NCBI RefSeq assembly: GCF_039614715.1
Contig: NZ_CP154857.1
Span: forward strand, 2,852,001-2,916,000
From: Microbacterium sp. AZCO
Lineage (GTDB): Bacteria; Actinomycetota; Actinomycetes; Actinomycetales; Microbacteriaceae
DNA length: 64,000 bases
Reading direction: 5' to 3'
Shown here in pieces: positions 1-8,930 of this stretch. The notes under the pieces are model-generated. The model was given only the letters and a program-made list of their open reading frames with translations. It made no database searches and was not told the origin of the DNA. The first letter of the stretch is position 1, and each line of letters opens with the position of its first letter. The translations under genes and the position numbers were made by a program.

Positions 1-604
1 CGCGGGTGTCGGTGTCGGCGGCGCCCGTCGACGGGTCGAAGCTCGTGAAGGTGACGGGCGCCCCGGCCGCGCCGCCCGCGGCGAGTGAGCCGCCGAGGGT
101 CACGATGGAGACGAACGCGGTGGGGGTGCTCAGCAGCTTGACCGTCGTGCCGGCATCCGCGATCTGGAGGACCGCGCCCGGCATGACGACGAGATTCTCG
201 GCGAGCAGCAGCGATCCGTCCGGCTGCGGCTGCACGCCGTTCGCCGTGAGCCTGCGCACATCGGCGAGCCCGTAGGGCTGAGCGCGCGGGGGGAGGACGA
301 GCGTCGGTGCGGGGGTCGTGGGCACGACGAACGGACCCTGCGCCGAGTCGAGTCGCCAGGGCGCGGCGGCGCTCAGCTCCTTGACGACGGCGAGGCGCCC
401 CCTCTCGGCCGCGACGAGCGCCGCCTCGCGGTCGGGGTCGCCGGGGTACGCGCGGCCCGTGGCGCGCACCCCCGACGAGGTGCCGTCGGCGGCGCCGAAG
501 CCCGCGAAGCGCACATTGTGCAGGGCCACCGCGGCGAGGGTCGCGGCGGCGATCACGACGACGACGAGCAGGCAGGTCCCGAGGAATCTCTGGAGGGCGC
601 TCAC
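1..604 (-). CDS. Secreted/anchored protein, probable beta-helix type, N-terminal part only (runs off window)
   Basis: The visible part is about 201 codons. It starts at a GTG whose last two bases overlap the TGA of the glycosyltransferase gene before it, so the two genes are translationally coupled. Residues 7-27 form one hydrophobic segment (CLLVVVVIAAATLAAVAL), a signal peptide or membrane anchor. Residues 120 onward show short alternating hydrophobic turns with Gly-Gly pairs, such as LVVMPGAVLQIADAG and VTLGGSLAAGGAAGAPVTF. This is the style of right-handed parallel beta-helix proteins, as found in polysaccharide lyases and epimerases. The catalytic part lies outside the window, so no reaction can be assigned. 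Pairing with a membrane GT2 suggests a role in making or trimming an exported polysaccharide (inference). Confidence 0.6.
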   Translation of the reverse strand, partial: MSALQRFLGTCLLVVVVIAAATLAAVALHNVRFAGFGAADGTSSGVRATGRAYPGDPDREAALVAAERGRLAVVKELSAAAPWRLDSAQGPFVVPTTPAPTLVLPPRAQPYGLADVRRLTANGVQPQPDGSLLLAENLVVMPGAVLQIADAGTTVKLLSTPTAFVSIVTLGGSLAAGGAAGAPVTFTSFDPSTGAADTDTR

Positions 605-2025
605 GCCGCCACCCCCTGGGTGGTCCGGGGCGCGGCATCCACCGTCTCCCGCCGTGCCGGGGCGCCCAGCGATCGCGCGTCCTGGCCGTCGCCTCCGATC
701 TGGCTCGCCCTGCGGGTGAGCCAGCCCTGCCGGTTCATCGTGACGAAGGCCAGGAGCTTGATCGGCAGCGCGACGAAGATCACCGTGAGGGCGACGACGG
801 GCAGGATCACGACGTCGCGCGGGTTGCGCACGAGATGCGAGAACCCGCGGACGGCGCGGCCGAGCAGCAGCCAGGCGATCGTCGCCGTGATGCCGATGGG
901 CGTCAGCTCGAGCCGCGCGAAGACGAGGTAGAAAAGGGTCAGGCCCATCGTGACGGGGGTCAGGAGGATCTGCAGGACCGTCACCTTCGTGACGAACGGC
1001 ACCTGCCAGAGCCATCCCTTCGCGATCGCGGTGAGGTAGCAGCGGTAGGAGTTGCGGCTCCAGCGCAGGCGCTGCTTCATGAAGGCCCGCAGAGTGCCGG
1101 GGAACATCGAGAGCGCTCGCGCGTCGGACTGGTGCACCGTGCGATACCCGGAGGCGAGCACGAGCCAGGTGAGGCGTCCGTCGTCGCCGGCGACACAGCG
1201 GCGGCCGAGGAAGAACTCGTTCTCGAGATGCTCGACCACGGGGAGGACCGCCGACCGGCGGTACGCCGCCGTGCGTCCCGACAGGCAGGGCACGGCTCCG
1301 GCCCTGCCCTGCGCGGGCACGTAGTCGTAGTAGCGCAGATTCACGAGCCAGTCGGCGACGCGTCGCCAGATGCTCGTCGCGCGGCGGTAGACGTTCTGGT
1401 GCGTGCCCACACCGCCCACCTGCGGATCGACGAACGGCATCTGAACGCTTTCCAGCAGGCCCGGCTCCCAGGATGTGTCGGAGTCGGCCAGCACGAGCAC
1501 GTCGAAGCGCGCTTCGCGGATGCCGACGCCGAGCGCCGAGCGCTTGCCCACGTGGTGGAACAGGATCGGCCGCACACGCGGGTCGCCGAGCGCGACGATG
1601 CGGTCGTACGCCTCGAGGTCGGCGACGTCGAGCACGATGATGATCTCGTCGGGATCCTGCGAGCGCCACGACTCGAGACAGCGGAGCAGGATGTCGGGAT
1701 CCTCGTGGTACGACGGCACGACGACCGAGGTCGTGGTGCGGAAGTCGTTGCGGATGGGCTTCGCGAGGCGCGACAGGACGAAGCGGTAGAGCCAGAGCCC
1801 CCACACGATCGTTCCCGCGATCGCGACCGGGAAGTACGGCGCGATCGAGGCGAAGAACTGGCCTATCGCCGTCCAGTCGATGACGGCTGCGATGTTCTGG
1901 ATGGCGTCCGCCATCCGGTGGAGGACGGCTGAGGCGGCGTCGGTCAGGTCGCGGGGGACGACCGAGCCGGTGTCGGTCAGGTCGTGGGGGATGGCGAGGG
2001 AACTCCCGTACGGTCGGGTCGGCAT
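601..2025 (-). CDS. Membrane glycosyltransferase family 2 (hyaluronan/cellulose-synthase-like)
   Basis: This is a processive-type GT2 enzyme of about 474 residues, expected in the cytoplasmic membrane, transferring sugar from a nucleotide sugar to a growing chain. A hydrophobic segment at roughly residues 50-80 precedes the GT-A domain. The domain shows an early VVVPSYHED strand, the metal-binding VLADSDT (DxD-type) and the QRLRW (QxxRW) motif typical of processive synthases. Several membrane spans follow near the C-terminus. The ATG start follows an AGGA about 10 bases upstream. An in-frame TTG 42 bases further upstream is possible but has no better signal. The downstream gene overlaps it by 4 bases. 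The sugar substrate cannot be told from the sequence. Confidence 0.85.
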   Translation of the reverse strand: MPTRPYGSSLAIPHDLTDTGSVVPRDLTDAASAVLHRMADAIQNIAAVIDWTAIGQFFASIAPYFPVAIAGTIVWGLWLYRFVLSRLAKPIRNDFRTTTSVVVPSYHEDPDILLRCLESWRSQDPDEIIIVLDVADLEAYDRIVALGDPRVRPILFHHVGKRSALGVGIREARFDVLVLADSDTSWEPGLLESVQMPFVDPQVGGVGTHQNVYRRATSIWRRVADWLVNLRYYDYVPAQGRAGAVPCLSGRTAAYRRSAVLPVVEHLENEFFLGRRCVAGDDGRLTWLVLASGYRTVHQSDARALSMFPGTLRAFMKQRLRWSRNSYRCYLTAIAKGWLWQVPFVTKVTVLQILLTPVTMGLTLFYLVFARLELTPIGITATIAWLLLGRAVRGFSHLVRNPRDVVILPVVALTVIFVALPIKLLAFVTMNRQGWLTRRASQIGGDGQDARSLGAPARRETVDAAPRTTQGVAA

Positions 2026-2256
2026 GAAGCGGAGTTCCTGTGTCGGTCTTGTCGCACGGCGCGCCAAGGCGCCGGACGTGTCCGGTTATTCGGGGTGCTC
2101 GCCACGCGCTGGAACGTGACGAACCACCGACACTAGGTCGAGGGAACTCAGGGTGCTGGGGGGTTTACCTCTCGGGGGAGCACGACCTACCATGGGCGCA
2201 CTTCACCTGGGAATCGTCCGGATGCCGCCTGCCGTTTCAGGCGCCGAAACGCGGGC

Positions 2257-3111
2257 TCACCAGGCCTGGAGCACTCCCGCGGGGGTGCGGCCGACGGCGA
2301 CCGGCCGGCTGGGCGACCGCGACCACTGGCTCCATGAGCCGGGGAACACCCGGGATTCGACGCCCGCGTGCGCCAGCGCGAGCGCCGTGTGCGCCGAGCC
2401 GATGCCGGCGCCGCAGTAGAGCGTGATCGGGAGGTCGAGGTCGACGTCGAACGCCTCGAAGGCGGCGCGGATCTCGGCCGGCGACTTGAGGGTCCCGTCA
2501 CGCGAGATGTGCGTGATCGCGGGCACGTTGACGGCGCCGGGAATGTGCCCCGCGACGGGATCGAAGCCGGTGGCGATGCCGCGGTACTGCTCAGGGGCGC
2601 GCGTGTCGACGAGGTGCCCCGTGATGGGTGCGCGGGCCGCGTCGTCGATCGTCGCGGTGCCGGGGTCGACGTCGAGGAGCGTGGCCGACCCGACGCGGGG
2701 CGCCCGGTCGCCGCGCTCGAGCGGCAGGCCCTCCGCGACCCAGCCCCGCAGGCCTCCGTCGAGCACCCGGATGTCGACGCCCCGCGTGCGCAGCAGCCAC
2801 CAGGCGCGCGCCGCCGCGACCGCGTCGTTGTCGTCGTAGGCGACGACGAGGTCGCCGTCGTCCACACCCCACCGGCGCACGGCCTGCTCGAGCTCCGCGA
2901 GATCGGGCAGGGGGTAGCGCCCCTCCTCGGGGTAGCCGGGCTTCGCGAGCTCGCGCTCGAGGTCGACGTACACGGCGTTCGGCAGATGGGCCGACACGTA
3001 GGCCGGACGCCCCTCCGGCAGATCGAGCCGCCAGCGCACGTCGAGCAGACGGATCGGCCGGCCGGAGGCCAGCTCGGCCTGGAGTGCGCGCGGTCCGATC
3101 AGATGAGGCAT
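2257..3111 (-). CDS. Sulfurtransferase (two-domain rhodanese)
   Basis: The protein has 284 residues with two rhodanese domains, the length usual for thiosulfate/3-mercaptopyruvate sulfurtransferases. The N-terminal domain (about 1-130) has RLLDVRWRLDLPEGR and a following AYDDNDAVAAARAWWLL segment but no active-site cysteine, as is normal. The C-terminal domain (about 150-284) carries HLVDTRAPEQYRG and the active-site loop YCGAGIGS with its cysteine. The reaction would be transfer of sulfane sulfur to cyanide or another thiol acceptor. It is divergent from the M20 hydrolase gene. The start chosen (MPHLIG) fits the family; a second in-frame ATG lies about 18 codons upstream, so the start is moderately certain. 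Confidence 0.88.
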   Translation of the reverse strand: MPHLIGPRALQAELASGRPIRLLDVRWRLDLPEGRPAYVSAHLPNAVYVDLERELAKPGYPEEGRYPLPDLAELEQAVRRWGVDDGDLVVAYDDNDAVAAARAWWLLRTRGVDIRVLDGGLRGWVAEGLPLERGDRAPRVGSATLLDVDPGTATIDDAARAPITGHLVDTRAPEQYRGIATGFDPVAGHIPGAVNVPAITHISRDGTLKSPAEIRAAFEAFDVDLDLPITLYCGAGIGSAHTALALAHAGVESRVFPGSWSQWSRSPSRPVAVGRTPAGVLQAW

Positions 3112-3264
3112 AGCAGGAGTGTCGTCGCCCACGGCACCGATCGGCGCGGAACGCCGAAACATGCGGCAACGCAAGGAAAACAAACGACTCACAACGATTC
3201 GACAGATTGCCCCGTGTGACGGCGGAAGGGATGCCGCTCCCCGCGTCGCGTCTAGCGTCACGGG

Positions 3265-4605
3265 ATGACGAGCGCGAGGCCCATCGACCTGCCGACCCTC
3301 TCGACCCTGGAAGAGGAGGCGGTCGCCCTCACGCGCGAGCTCATCCGCATCGACTCCGTCAACACGGGCGTCGCCGAGACGATCGGCGACGGCGAGACCC
3401 GCGCCGCCCTGTTCGTGCGGGAGCGGCTGGCCGAGGTCGGGATCGAGTCGGAGCTCGTCGAACCTCGGCCCGGTCGCGCCTCGGTCGTGGCGAGGCTGCG
3501 CGGCTCCGACCCGGGCCGTGGCGCGCTCGTCGTCCACGCGCACCTCGACGTCGTGCCGGTGGAGGGCCAGGAGTGGGAGCACGACCCGTTCGGCGCGGAG
3601 GTGCGGGACGGCTGGCTGTACGGCCGCGGCGCCGTCGACATGAAGAACTTCGCCGGCACGATCCTCGCGGTCGCACGGCACTTCGCGCGCGAGGGCATCG
3701 TGCCGGAGCGCGACCTGATCCTCGCGTTCCTCGCCGACGAGGAGGCGGGCGGAGTATGGGGTGCCGGCTGGCTCGTCGAGAACCGCCCCGACCTGTTCGA
3801 AGGAGCGACCGAGGCGCTGAGCGAGGTGGGCGGCTTCTCGGTGCCGCTCGGCGACGGGCGCCGCGCGTACCTCGCCGCGACGGGCGAGAAGGGCGTCGCG
3901 TGGGCGACCCTGACGGCGCGCGGCCGCGCCGGGCACGGCTCCCGGCCGACCACCGACAACCCGGTCGTGCGGCTGTCGCAGGCGGTCGCGGCGCTCGGCG
4001 CGCACCGCTTCCCCCTCGTCCGCACCGAGGCCGTGCAGGCCTTCCTGCTCGCCTTCGGCGCGGCGCGCGGTCTCGCCTTCGACGACGCGACCCTCGAAGC
4101 CGACGTGGAGCAGCTCGGCTTCGTCTCCTCCCTCGTCGGCGCGAGCCTGCGCAACACGGCGACGCCGACGGTGCTCTTCGCGGGCGGCAAGACCAACATC
4201 ATCCCCGCCGAGGCGAGCGCCCGGCTCGACATCCGCGTCCTCCCCGGTCAGGATGACCGGCTGCGCGACGAGCTCCGCCGCGTCGTCGGCGACGACATCG
4301 ACGTGCGGTGGGGACGATGGTGGTCGGCGACCGAGGCCCACGTCGACGCGCCGCTCCTCGGCATCCTGCAGTCGGCGATCGATGCGGAAGACCCGGGTGC
4401 GCTCGTCGTCCCGTACCTGCTGCCGGCGAGCACCGACAACAAGCACTTCGCGCGGCTCGGCATCGCGGGATACGGCTTCGTGCCGCTTCGCGTGCCCGAC
4501 GACTTCGACGTCTTCGGGCAGTTCCACGCCGCCGACGAGCGCGTTCCCGTGTCGGCGCTGGAGTTCTCGGCGCGCGCGACCGAGCGCATCCTCCGCACCG
4601 CGTGA
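3265..4605 (+). CDS. M20 family metallohydrolase (peptidase/deacylase)
   Basis: The 446-residue protein is a zinc aminoacylase/carboxypeptidase-like hydrolase acting on an N-acyl amino acid or dipeptide. Visible M20 signatures are VVHAHLDVVPVEG (first metal His and Asp), YGRGAVDMKNF (bridging Asp), FLADEEAGG (general-base Glu and metal Glu), a central dimerisation/lid domain containing HGSRPTTDNP, and STDNKHF near the C-terminus. It resembles the longer ArgE/DapE/carboxypeptidase branch more than the M20D amidohydrolases. No Shine-Dalgarno is visible. A TAGCGT -10-like box lies with its last base 6 nt before the ATG, which suggests a leaderless mRNA. Its position ahead of an amino-acid ABC transporter, an LLM enzyme and a GNAT suggests de-acylation in the same pathway. 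Confidence 0.9.
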   Translation: MTSARPIDLPTLSTLEEEAVALTRELIRIDSVNTGVAETIGDGETRAALFVRERLAEVGIESELVEPRPGRASVVARLRGSDPGRGALVVHAHLDVVPVEGQEWEHDPFGAEVRDGWLYGRGAVDMKNFAGTILAVARHFAREGIVPERDLILAFLADEEAGGVWGAGWLVENRPDLFEGATEALSEVGGFSVPLGDGRRAYLAATGEKGVAWATLTARGRAGHGSRPTTDNPVVRLSQAVAALGAHRFPLVRTEAVQAFLLAFGAARGLAFDDATLEADVEQLGFVSSLVGASLRNTATPTVLFAGGKTNIIPAEASARLDIRVLPGQDDRLRDELRRVVGDDIDVRWGRWWSATEAHVDAPLLGILQSAIDAEDPGALVVPYLLPASTDNKHFARLGIAGYGFVPLRVPDDFDVFGQFHAADERVPVSALEFSARATERILRTA

Positions 4606-4734
4606 CCCCTGTGTTACCCCGCGAGACGCCTTCTTACGGCATGTGATGACGCGACGGGCGAGCGGCACGCGCCCTCCCTAGCGTGATCTCCACCCCGGCC
4701 GATCCGGCCGCCACATCCCCCACGAGGAACCGCC

Positions 4735-5805
4735 ATGACGACAACAGCCGACGACCGCACGCGCACCGCCGTGCGGACTCCCGAGCACGTCTCCGCCGCG
4801 ACGCCCGTCGACGGCCCGGCCGCCGAGCGCGTCGACTTCGGCTCGTTCCGCGTCGTCCACACGCGTCACTGGTTCCGGTGGACGATCGGCGCCATCGTCA
4901 TCTTCCTCGTGGCGCAGTTCGTATGGTCGGTCTTCACCAACCCCAACTACGAGTGGGACGTCTTCGCGCACTACTTCTTCGCCGAGCCGGTCCTCATCGG
5001 CGTCGGATACACCCTCTCGCTCACCGCGATCGCCGCCGTCATCGGCTTCACGCTCGGCACGGTGCTGGCACTCGGCCGGCTCTCCAAGTCGGCCCTGCTG
5101 CGCGCAGCATCCTGGAGCTACATCTGGTTCTTCCGCTCGGTGCCGCTCGTCGTGCAGATCATCGTCTGGTACAACCTCGGCTACCTCTATCCGTCGCTCG
5201 GCCTCGGCACGCCCTTCACGACGGACTTCTGGATCGTCGAGTTCCCGACCGTCAACCTCATCAGCGCCTTCGCCGCAGCGATCCTCGGGCTCGGCCTCCA
5301 CCAGGCCGCGTACTCCGCCGAGATCATCCGCGGCGGCCTGCTGTCGGTCGACCAGGGGCAGACCGAGGCGGCCGCGGCGCTCGGCATCCCGGCCCGCAAG
5401 CGTCTCTTCCGCATCGTGCTCCCGCAGGCCATGCGATCGATCGTGCCCAACGCGACCAACGAGATCATCGGCCTCGTCAAGGGCGCCTCGGTCGTCTTCG
5501 TCATCGCGATCCCCGAGGTCTTCTACGCCGTCCAGGTGATCTACAACCGCAACAGCCGCGTCATCCCGCTGCTGCTGGTCGCGGTCGTCTGGTACACGCT
5601 CATCACGACGATCCTGAGCATCGGGCAGTACTACATCGAGCGCCACTACGCCCGCGGCTCGGTGCGCGTGCTGCCCCCGACGCCCCTGCAGAGCTTCCGG
5701 CGCTGGGTCTCGGTGCAGTGGGCACGCCTGGGCGACTCGCCCGCACCCCCCGCGCAGTCCGCACTGCCGGATGCACGCATCCACGCCTCCGAGGAGACCC
5801 GATGA
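4735..5805 (+). CDS. Polar amino-acid ABC transporter permease (His/Glu/Gln family)
   Basis: This inner-membrane subunit has 356 residues. An N-terminal hydrophilic stretch of about 45 residues precedes the first membrane span (IGAIVIFLVAQFVW). The HEAT-type permease signature is seen around GLHQAAYSAEIIRGGLLSVDQGQTEAAAALG, written here in parts: the EAA loop ends in ALGIPARKRLFRIVLPQA. The family normally transports a polar amino acid with an ATPase and a binding protein, and both are encoded next. The stop overlaps the start of the ATPase gene by 4 bases (ATGA). The protein is longer than the common 220-320 residues because of hydrophilic N- and C-terminal tails. Confidence 0.92.
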   Translation: MTTTADDRTRTAVRTPEHVSAATPVDGPAAERVDFGSFRVVHTRHWFRWTIGAIVIFLVAQFVWSVFTNPNYEWDVFAHYFFAEPVLIGVGYTLSLTAIAAVIGFTLGTVLALGRLSKSALLRAASWSYIWFFRSVPLVVQIIVWYNLGYLYPSLGLGTPFTTDFWIVEFPTVNLISAFAAAILGLGLHQAAYSAEIIRGGLLSVDQGQTEAAAALGIPARKRLFRIVLPQAMRSIVPNATNEIIGLVKGASVVFVIAIPEVFYAVQVIYNRNSRVIPLLLVAVVWYTLITTILSIGQYYIERHYARGSVRVLPPTPLQSFRRWVSVQWARLGDSPAPPAQSALPDARIHASEETR

Positions 5806-6590
5806 CCACCGCGACCGTCAGCCGCACCAGCGGCCTCGTCGAGATCCACAACGTCCACAAGAGCTACGGCGGAATCGAGGTGCTGTCGGGCATCGACCTC
5901 ACGGTGCAGCCCGGCGAGGTCGTCGCGATCCTCGGCCCGAGCGGCTCGGGCAAGTCGACGCTTCTGCGCACGATCAACCACCTCGAGTCGGTCGACCGCG
6001 GATCGGTCACCGTCGACGGCCAGCTGATCGGCTATGAGCGCCGGGGCGACAAGCTCTACGAGCTGCGCGAGAAGGAGATCCTCAAGCGCCGGACTCAGAT
6101 CGGCATCGTCTTCCAGAACTTCAATCTGTTCCCGCACCTCACCGCGGTCGAGAACGTCACCGAGGCTCCCGTCGCGACGGGACTTCTCGAGAAGGATGCC
6201 GCGCGCACGCTCGCGCTCACACTGCTCGAGCGCGTCGGGCTCGGCGAGAAGGCCGACCACTATCCGCGTCAGCTGTCCGGCGGGCAGCAGCAGCGCGTTG
6301 CGATCGCCCGCGCACTCGCCCTCAGCCCCAAGGTGCTGCTGTTCGACGAGCCCACGAGCGCGCTCGACCCGGAGCTCGTCGGCGAAGTGCTCGACGTCAT
6401 CCGAGACCTCGCCCGAAGCGGCACGACCCTCGTCATCGTCACCCACGAGATCGGATTCGCCCGCGAGGTGGCCGACCGGATCGTGTTCATCGACGGCGGC
6501 CGAATCCTCGAGGAGGGCCCGCCCGAGAGGGTCCTCGTCGACCCGGAGCACCCGCGCACGCGGGAGTTCCTCGCCAAAGTCCTGGCCTGA
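5802..6590 (+). CDS. Polar amino-acid ABC transporter ATP-binding protein
   Basis: The 262-residue cytoplasmic ATPase powers the permease encoded just upstream, with which it shares a 4-base overlap. It carries Walker A GPSGSGKST near residue 45, a Q-loop in IVFQNFNLF, the signature LSGGQQQRVAIARA, Walker B LLFDEPTSALDPE and the switch His in VTHEIGFA. These place it in the GlnQ/HisP/TcyC branch. A small insertion (YERRGDKLYELREKEI) lies between Walker A and the Q-loop, as in several amino-acid importers. The operon order permease-ATPase-binding protein is typical. Confidence 0.95.
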   Translation: MTTATVSRTSGLVEIHNVHKSYGGIEVLSGIDLTVQPGEVVAILGPSGSGKSTLLRTINHLESVDRGSVTVDGQLIGYERRGDKLYELREKEILKRRTQIGIVFQNFNLFPHLTAVENVTEAPVATGLLEKDAARTLALTLLERVGLGEKADHYPRQLSGGQQQRVAIARALALSPKVLLFDEPTSALDPELVGEVLDVIRDLARSGTTLVIVTHEIGFAREVADRIVFIDGGRILEEGPPERVLVDPEHPRTREFLAKVLA

Positions 6591-6635
6591 GACATCAGGC
6601 ACGAGGCATCCACCCGAGAAGAGAGAAACACAGCA

Positions 6636-7637
6636 ATGGCCATCAGCAAGAAGCAGGGCATCGCGATCGGCGTCGGCGTCGTCGCGGTGGCTGCGATCGT
6701 CGGCGGGATCTTCGCCGCCGTCAATCTCAACGGACCCGCGGCCGCGGATGAGGCAGCCGCGCCCTCACCCACCGAGACGAACACGGCGACCGACCAGATC
6801 ACCTGGTTCCACACCGACCCGGTGCCCGAGGCCGTCGCGGCCCTCAAGGACAGCGGGTTCTCGCCCGTCAAGGCCGGCGAGCTGACCGTCGCGATCGGCG
6901 CGTTCGTGCCTCCGCTGAGCTATCAGCCCGAGGGCACGTCGGCGGCCACCGACGTGGCCGGCACCGAGCCGAACTTCGGCTCGCTCATCGCGGAGGGTCT
7001 GGGCCTGAAGTACAACCCGCAGGTCGTCGCGTGGGCCGACTGGCCGCTGGGCATCCAGTCCGGGAAGTACGACCTGATCACGTCCAACGTGACGGTGACC
7101 GAGGAGCGCAAGGACCTCTACGACTTCGCGAGCTACCGCGAGGACCTCCTCGGCTTCTACGTCAAGAAGGACAGCAAGATCGACTCGATCAAGGAGGCGG
7201 ACGACATCTCGGGCCTCAAGATCGTCGTCGGCTCGGGCACCAACCAGGAGCAGGTGCTGCTCGCCTGGAACAAGGAGCTCGAGGATGCCGGCAAGGCGCC
7301 CGCCGAGCTGCAGTACTACGACGACACCGCCGCGGCGGTGCTGGCACTCCAGTCCGGCCGCGTCGACGCGACGTTCGGCCCCAACGCGACAGCCGCGTGG
7401 TCGGCGCGCGAGACCGGCGACACGAAGCTCGTCGGCATCGTCCCCGGCGGCTGGCCCGACACGGCCCAGATCGCGGCGGGCACGAAGAAGGGCAACGGAC
7501 TCATCGAGGCCGTCAACATCGTGATCAACAAGCTCATCGAGGACGGCACCTACGATGATCTCCTGACCTTCTGGGGTCTCGAGTCCGAGGGCGTCGAGAA
7601 GTCGGAGATCAACCCGCCTGGACTCCCCCGCTCGTGA
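6636..7637 (+). CDS. Amino-acid ABC transporter substrate-binding protein (SBP family 3)
   Basis: The 333-residue extracellular solute-binding protein captures the ligand for the permease and ATPase encoded 46 bases upstream. Residues 9-29 form a single hydrophobic segment (GIAIGVGVVAVAAIVGGIFAAV) without a lipobox cysteine, so it is probably an uncleaved anchor or a signal-peptidase I substrate rather than a lipoprotein. Family-3 features include FGSLIAEGLGLKYNPQVVAW, the LITSNVTVTEERKDLYDFA segment that normally shapes the ligand pocket, and LKIVVGSGTNQEQ. An AGAGAGAAA-rich ribosome-binding region precedes the ATG. A strong hairpin follows the stop, ending the transport operon. Confidence 0.92.
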   Translation: MAISKKQGIAIGVGVVAVAAIVGGIFAAVNLNGPAAADEAAAPSPTETNTATDQITWFHTDPVPEAVAALKDSGFSPVKAGELTVAIGAFVPPLSYQPEGTSAATDVAGTEPNFGSLIAEGLGLKYNPQVVAWADWPLGIQSGKYDLITSNVTVTEERKDLYDFASYREDLLGFYVKKDSKIDSIKEADDISGLKIVVGSGTNQEQVLLAWNKELEDAGKAPAELQYYDDTAAAVLALQSGRVDATFGPNATAAWSARETGDTKLVGIVPGGWPDTAQIAAGTKKGNGLIEAVNIVINKLIEDGTYDDLLTFWGLESEGVEKSEINPPGLPRS

Positions 7638-7643
7638 GCATCC

Positions 7644-7677
7644 GCGTGGCGGGGCCGGTCAGCCGGCCTCGCCACGC
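7644..7677 (+). terminator. Hairpin after the amino-acid transporter genes
   Basis: A 15-bp stem (GCGTGGCGGGGCCGG pairing with CCGGCCTCGCCACGC, one G-T wobble) surrounds a 4-base loop and is followed by GCTTTCCC. It lies 6 bases after the stop of the binding protein and fits a factor-independent terminator in a high-GC genome. It could also only weaken read-through into the LLM gene. Confidence 0.65.
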
Positions 7678-7760
7678 GCTTTCCCGTTCTGCCGCTCGCC
7701 GGCCTTTCCCCGTTCCACCCCGCTCGCGGCCTGCGAGCTCTCTGCGAAGACGAGACTCCG

Positions 7761-8930
7761 ATGACGACGACCCCCCTTTCCATCCTCGATCTGTCGCCGT
7801 TCGGGACCGGCCAGACTCCCGCCGACGGGCTCCGCGCGACGATCTCGCTCGCCAAGCACGCCGAGCGACTCGGCTACTCCCGCTTCTGGCTCGCCGAGCA
7901 CCACCTCAACCCCGGCGTCGCGGGCGCCGCTCCCCACGTCCTGCTCGCGTCGATCGCCGACCAGACGTCGCGCATCCGCATCGGCACGGCCGCGACGATC
8001 ATCGGCAACTACTCGCCGCTGCAGGTCGCCGAAGCCGCGGGCCTCGTCTCGGCGCTGCATCCCGGCCGCTTCGACCTCGGCATCGGGCGCTCGGGCTCGA
8101 CGAGCTCGGCCCAGACGCCGCCCGCGGTGACCGACCGGCAGGACCGCGTCGTCGACGGCTTGCTCCTCCCCGCGCCGCGCCCCTTCAACCCCGGGTCGGA
8201 GCGCTTCATCGCGCAGTTCCGGCTGCTCAAGCGCACAGCCGGCGACGCCGACCGCTTCGAGCAGGACGTGCTCGACATCCTCGATCTCATCGCCGGCACC
8301 TACGTCGCACCCGAGGGCGTGCCGATCCGCGCGACGCCCGCGGAGGGCCAGGACATCCAGGTGTGGCTGCACGGCAGCACCGCCGGCCCGAGCGCCGAGC
8401 TCGCCGGACGGCTCGGACTCCCCTTCGGGGCGAACTACCACGTCGCACCCTCCTTCGTGCTCGAGGCGGTCGAGGCCTACCGCAGGGCGTTCCGCCCCGG
8501 CGTGCTGCCGGAGCCGCGCGTCATCGTGTCGGTCGACGCCCTCGTCGCCGACTCCGACGACGAGGCGCGGCGGCTGGCCGCGGGCTTCCCGCACTGGGTG
8601 CACAGCATCCGGGCCGGCGATGGCGCCATCCCGTACCCGACGCCCGAGGAGGCGATCGCGAACCCGCTCGACGACGACGCCCTCGCCATCGTGAGCGATC
8701 GCGTCGCGACGCAGTTCTCCGGCAGTCCCGCGACCGTCGCCGAGCGCCTCGAGACCCTGCAGCGCGTCACGGGCGCCGACGAGCTGCTCGTCACGTCGAT
8801 CACCCACGACTCCGCAGACCGCGAGCGCTCGTACGAGCTGCTCGCCGAGGTGTGGGGACTCGACGCGTGGGCCCCGGAGCTCTCCGGGCTCGAGGTCGAG
8901 CGCGAGCTCGAGTCGGCCGGCGTCGCGTGA
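7761..8930 (+). CDS. LLM-class flavin-dependent oxidoreductase (alkanal monooxygenase-like)
   Basis: The 389-residue protein has the luciferase-like TIM-barrel. It shows the early LSPFGTGQTPADGLR strand, RFWLAEHHLNPGVAGAAP (the conserved AEHH), RIRIGTAATI, and FDLGIGRSG. A C-terminal helix-rich region includes GSPATVAERLETL. Such enzymes use reduced flavin (FMNH2 or F420H2) and O2 to oxidise small substrates. The reductase partner is not encoded nearby. The stop overlaps the GTG start of the GNAT gene by 4 bases, so the two products likely act in one pathway, probably on the solute imported by the preceding ABC system (inference). Confidence 0.9.
   Translation: MTTTPLSILDLSPFGTGQTPADGLRATISLAKHAERLGYSRFWLAEHHLNPGVAGAAPHVLLASIADQTSRIRIGTAATIIGNYSPLQVAEAAGLVSALHPGRFDLGIGRSGSTSSAQTPPAVTDRQDRVVDGLLLPAPRPFNPGSERFIAQFRLLKRTAGDADRFEQDVLDILDLIAGTYVAPEGVPIRATPAEGQDIQVWLHGSTAGPSAELAGRLGLPFGANYHVAPSFVLEAVEAYRRAFRPGVLPEPRVIVSVDALVADSDDEARRLAAGFPHWVHSIRAGDGAIPYPTPEEAIANPLDDDALAIVSDRVATQFSGSPATVAERLETLQRVTGADELLVTSITHDSADRERSYELLAEVWGLDAWAPELSGLEVERELESAGVA

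Noticed and set aside
2232..2251. CGTTTC/GAAACG hairpin after the sulfurtransferase gene
   Set aside because: Only a 6-bp stem; not enough support to call a terminator.
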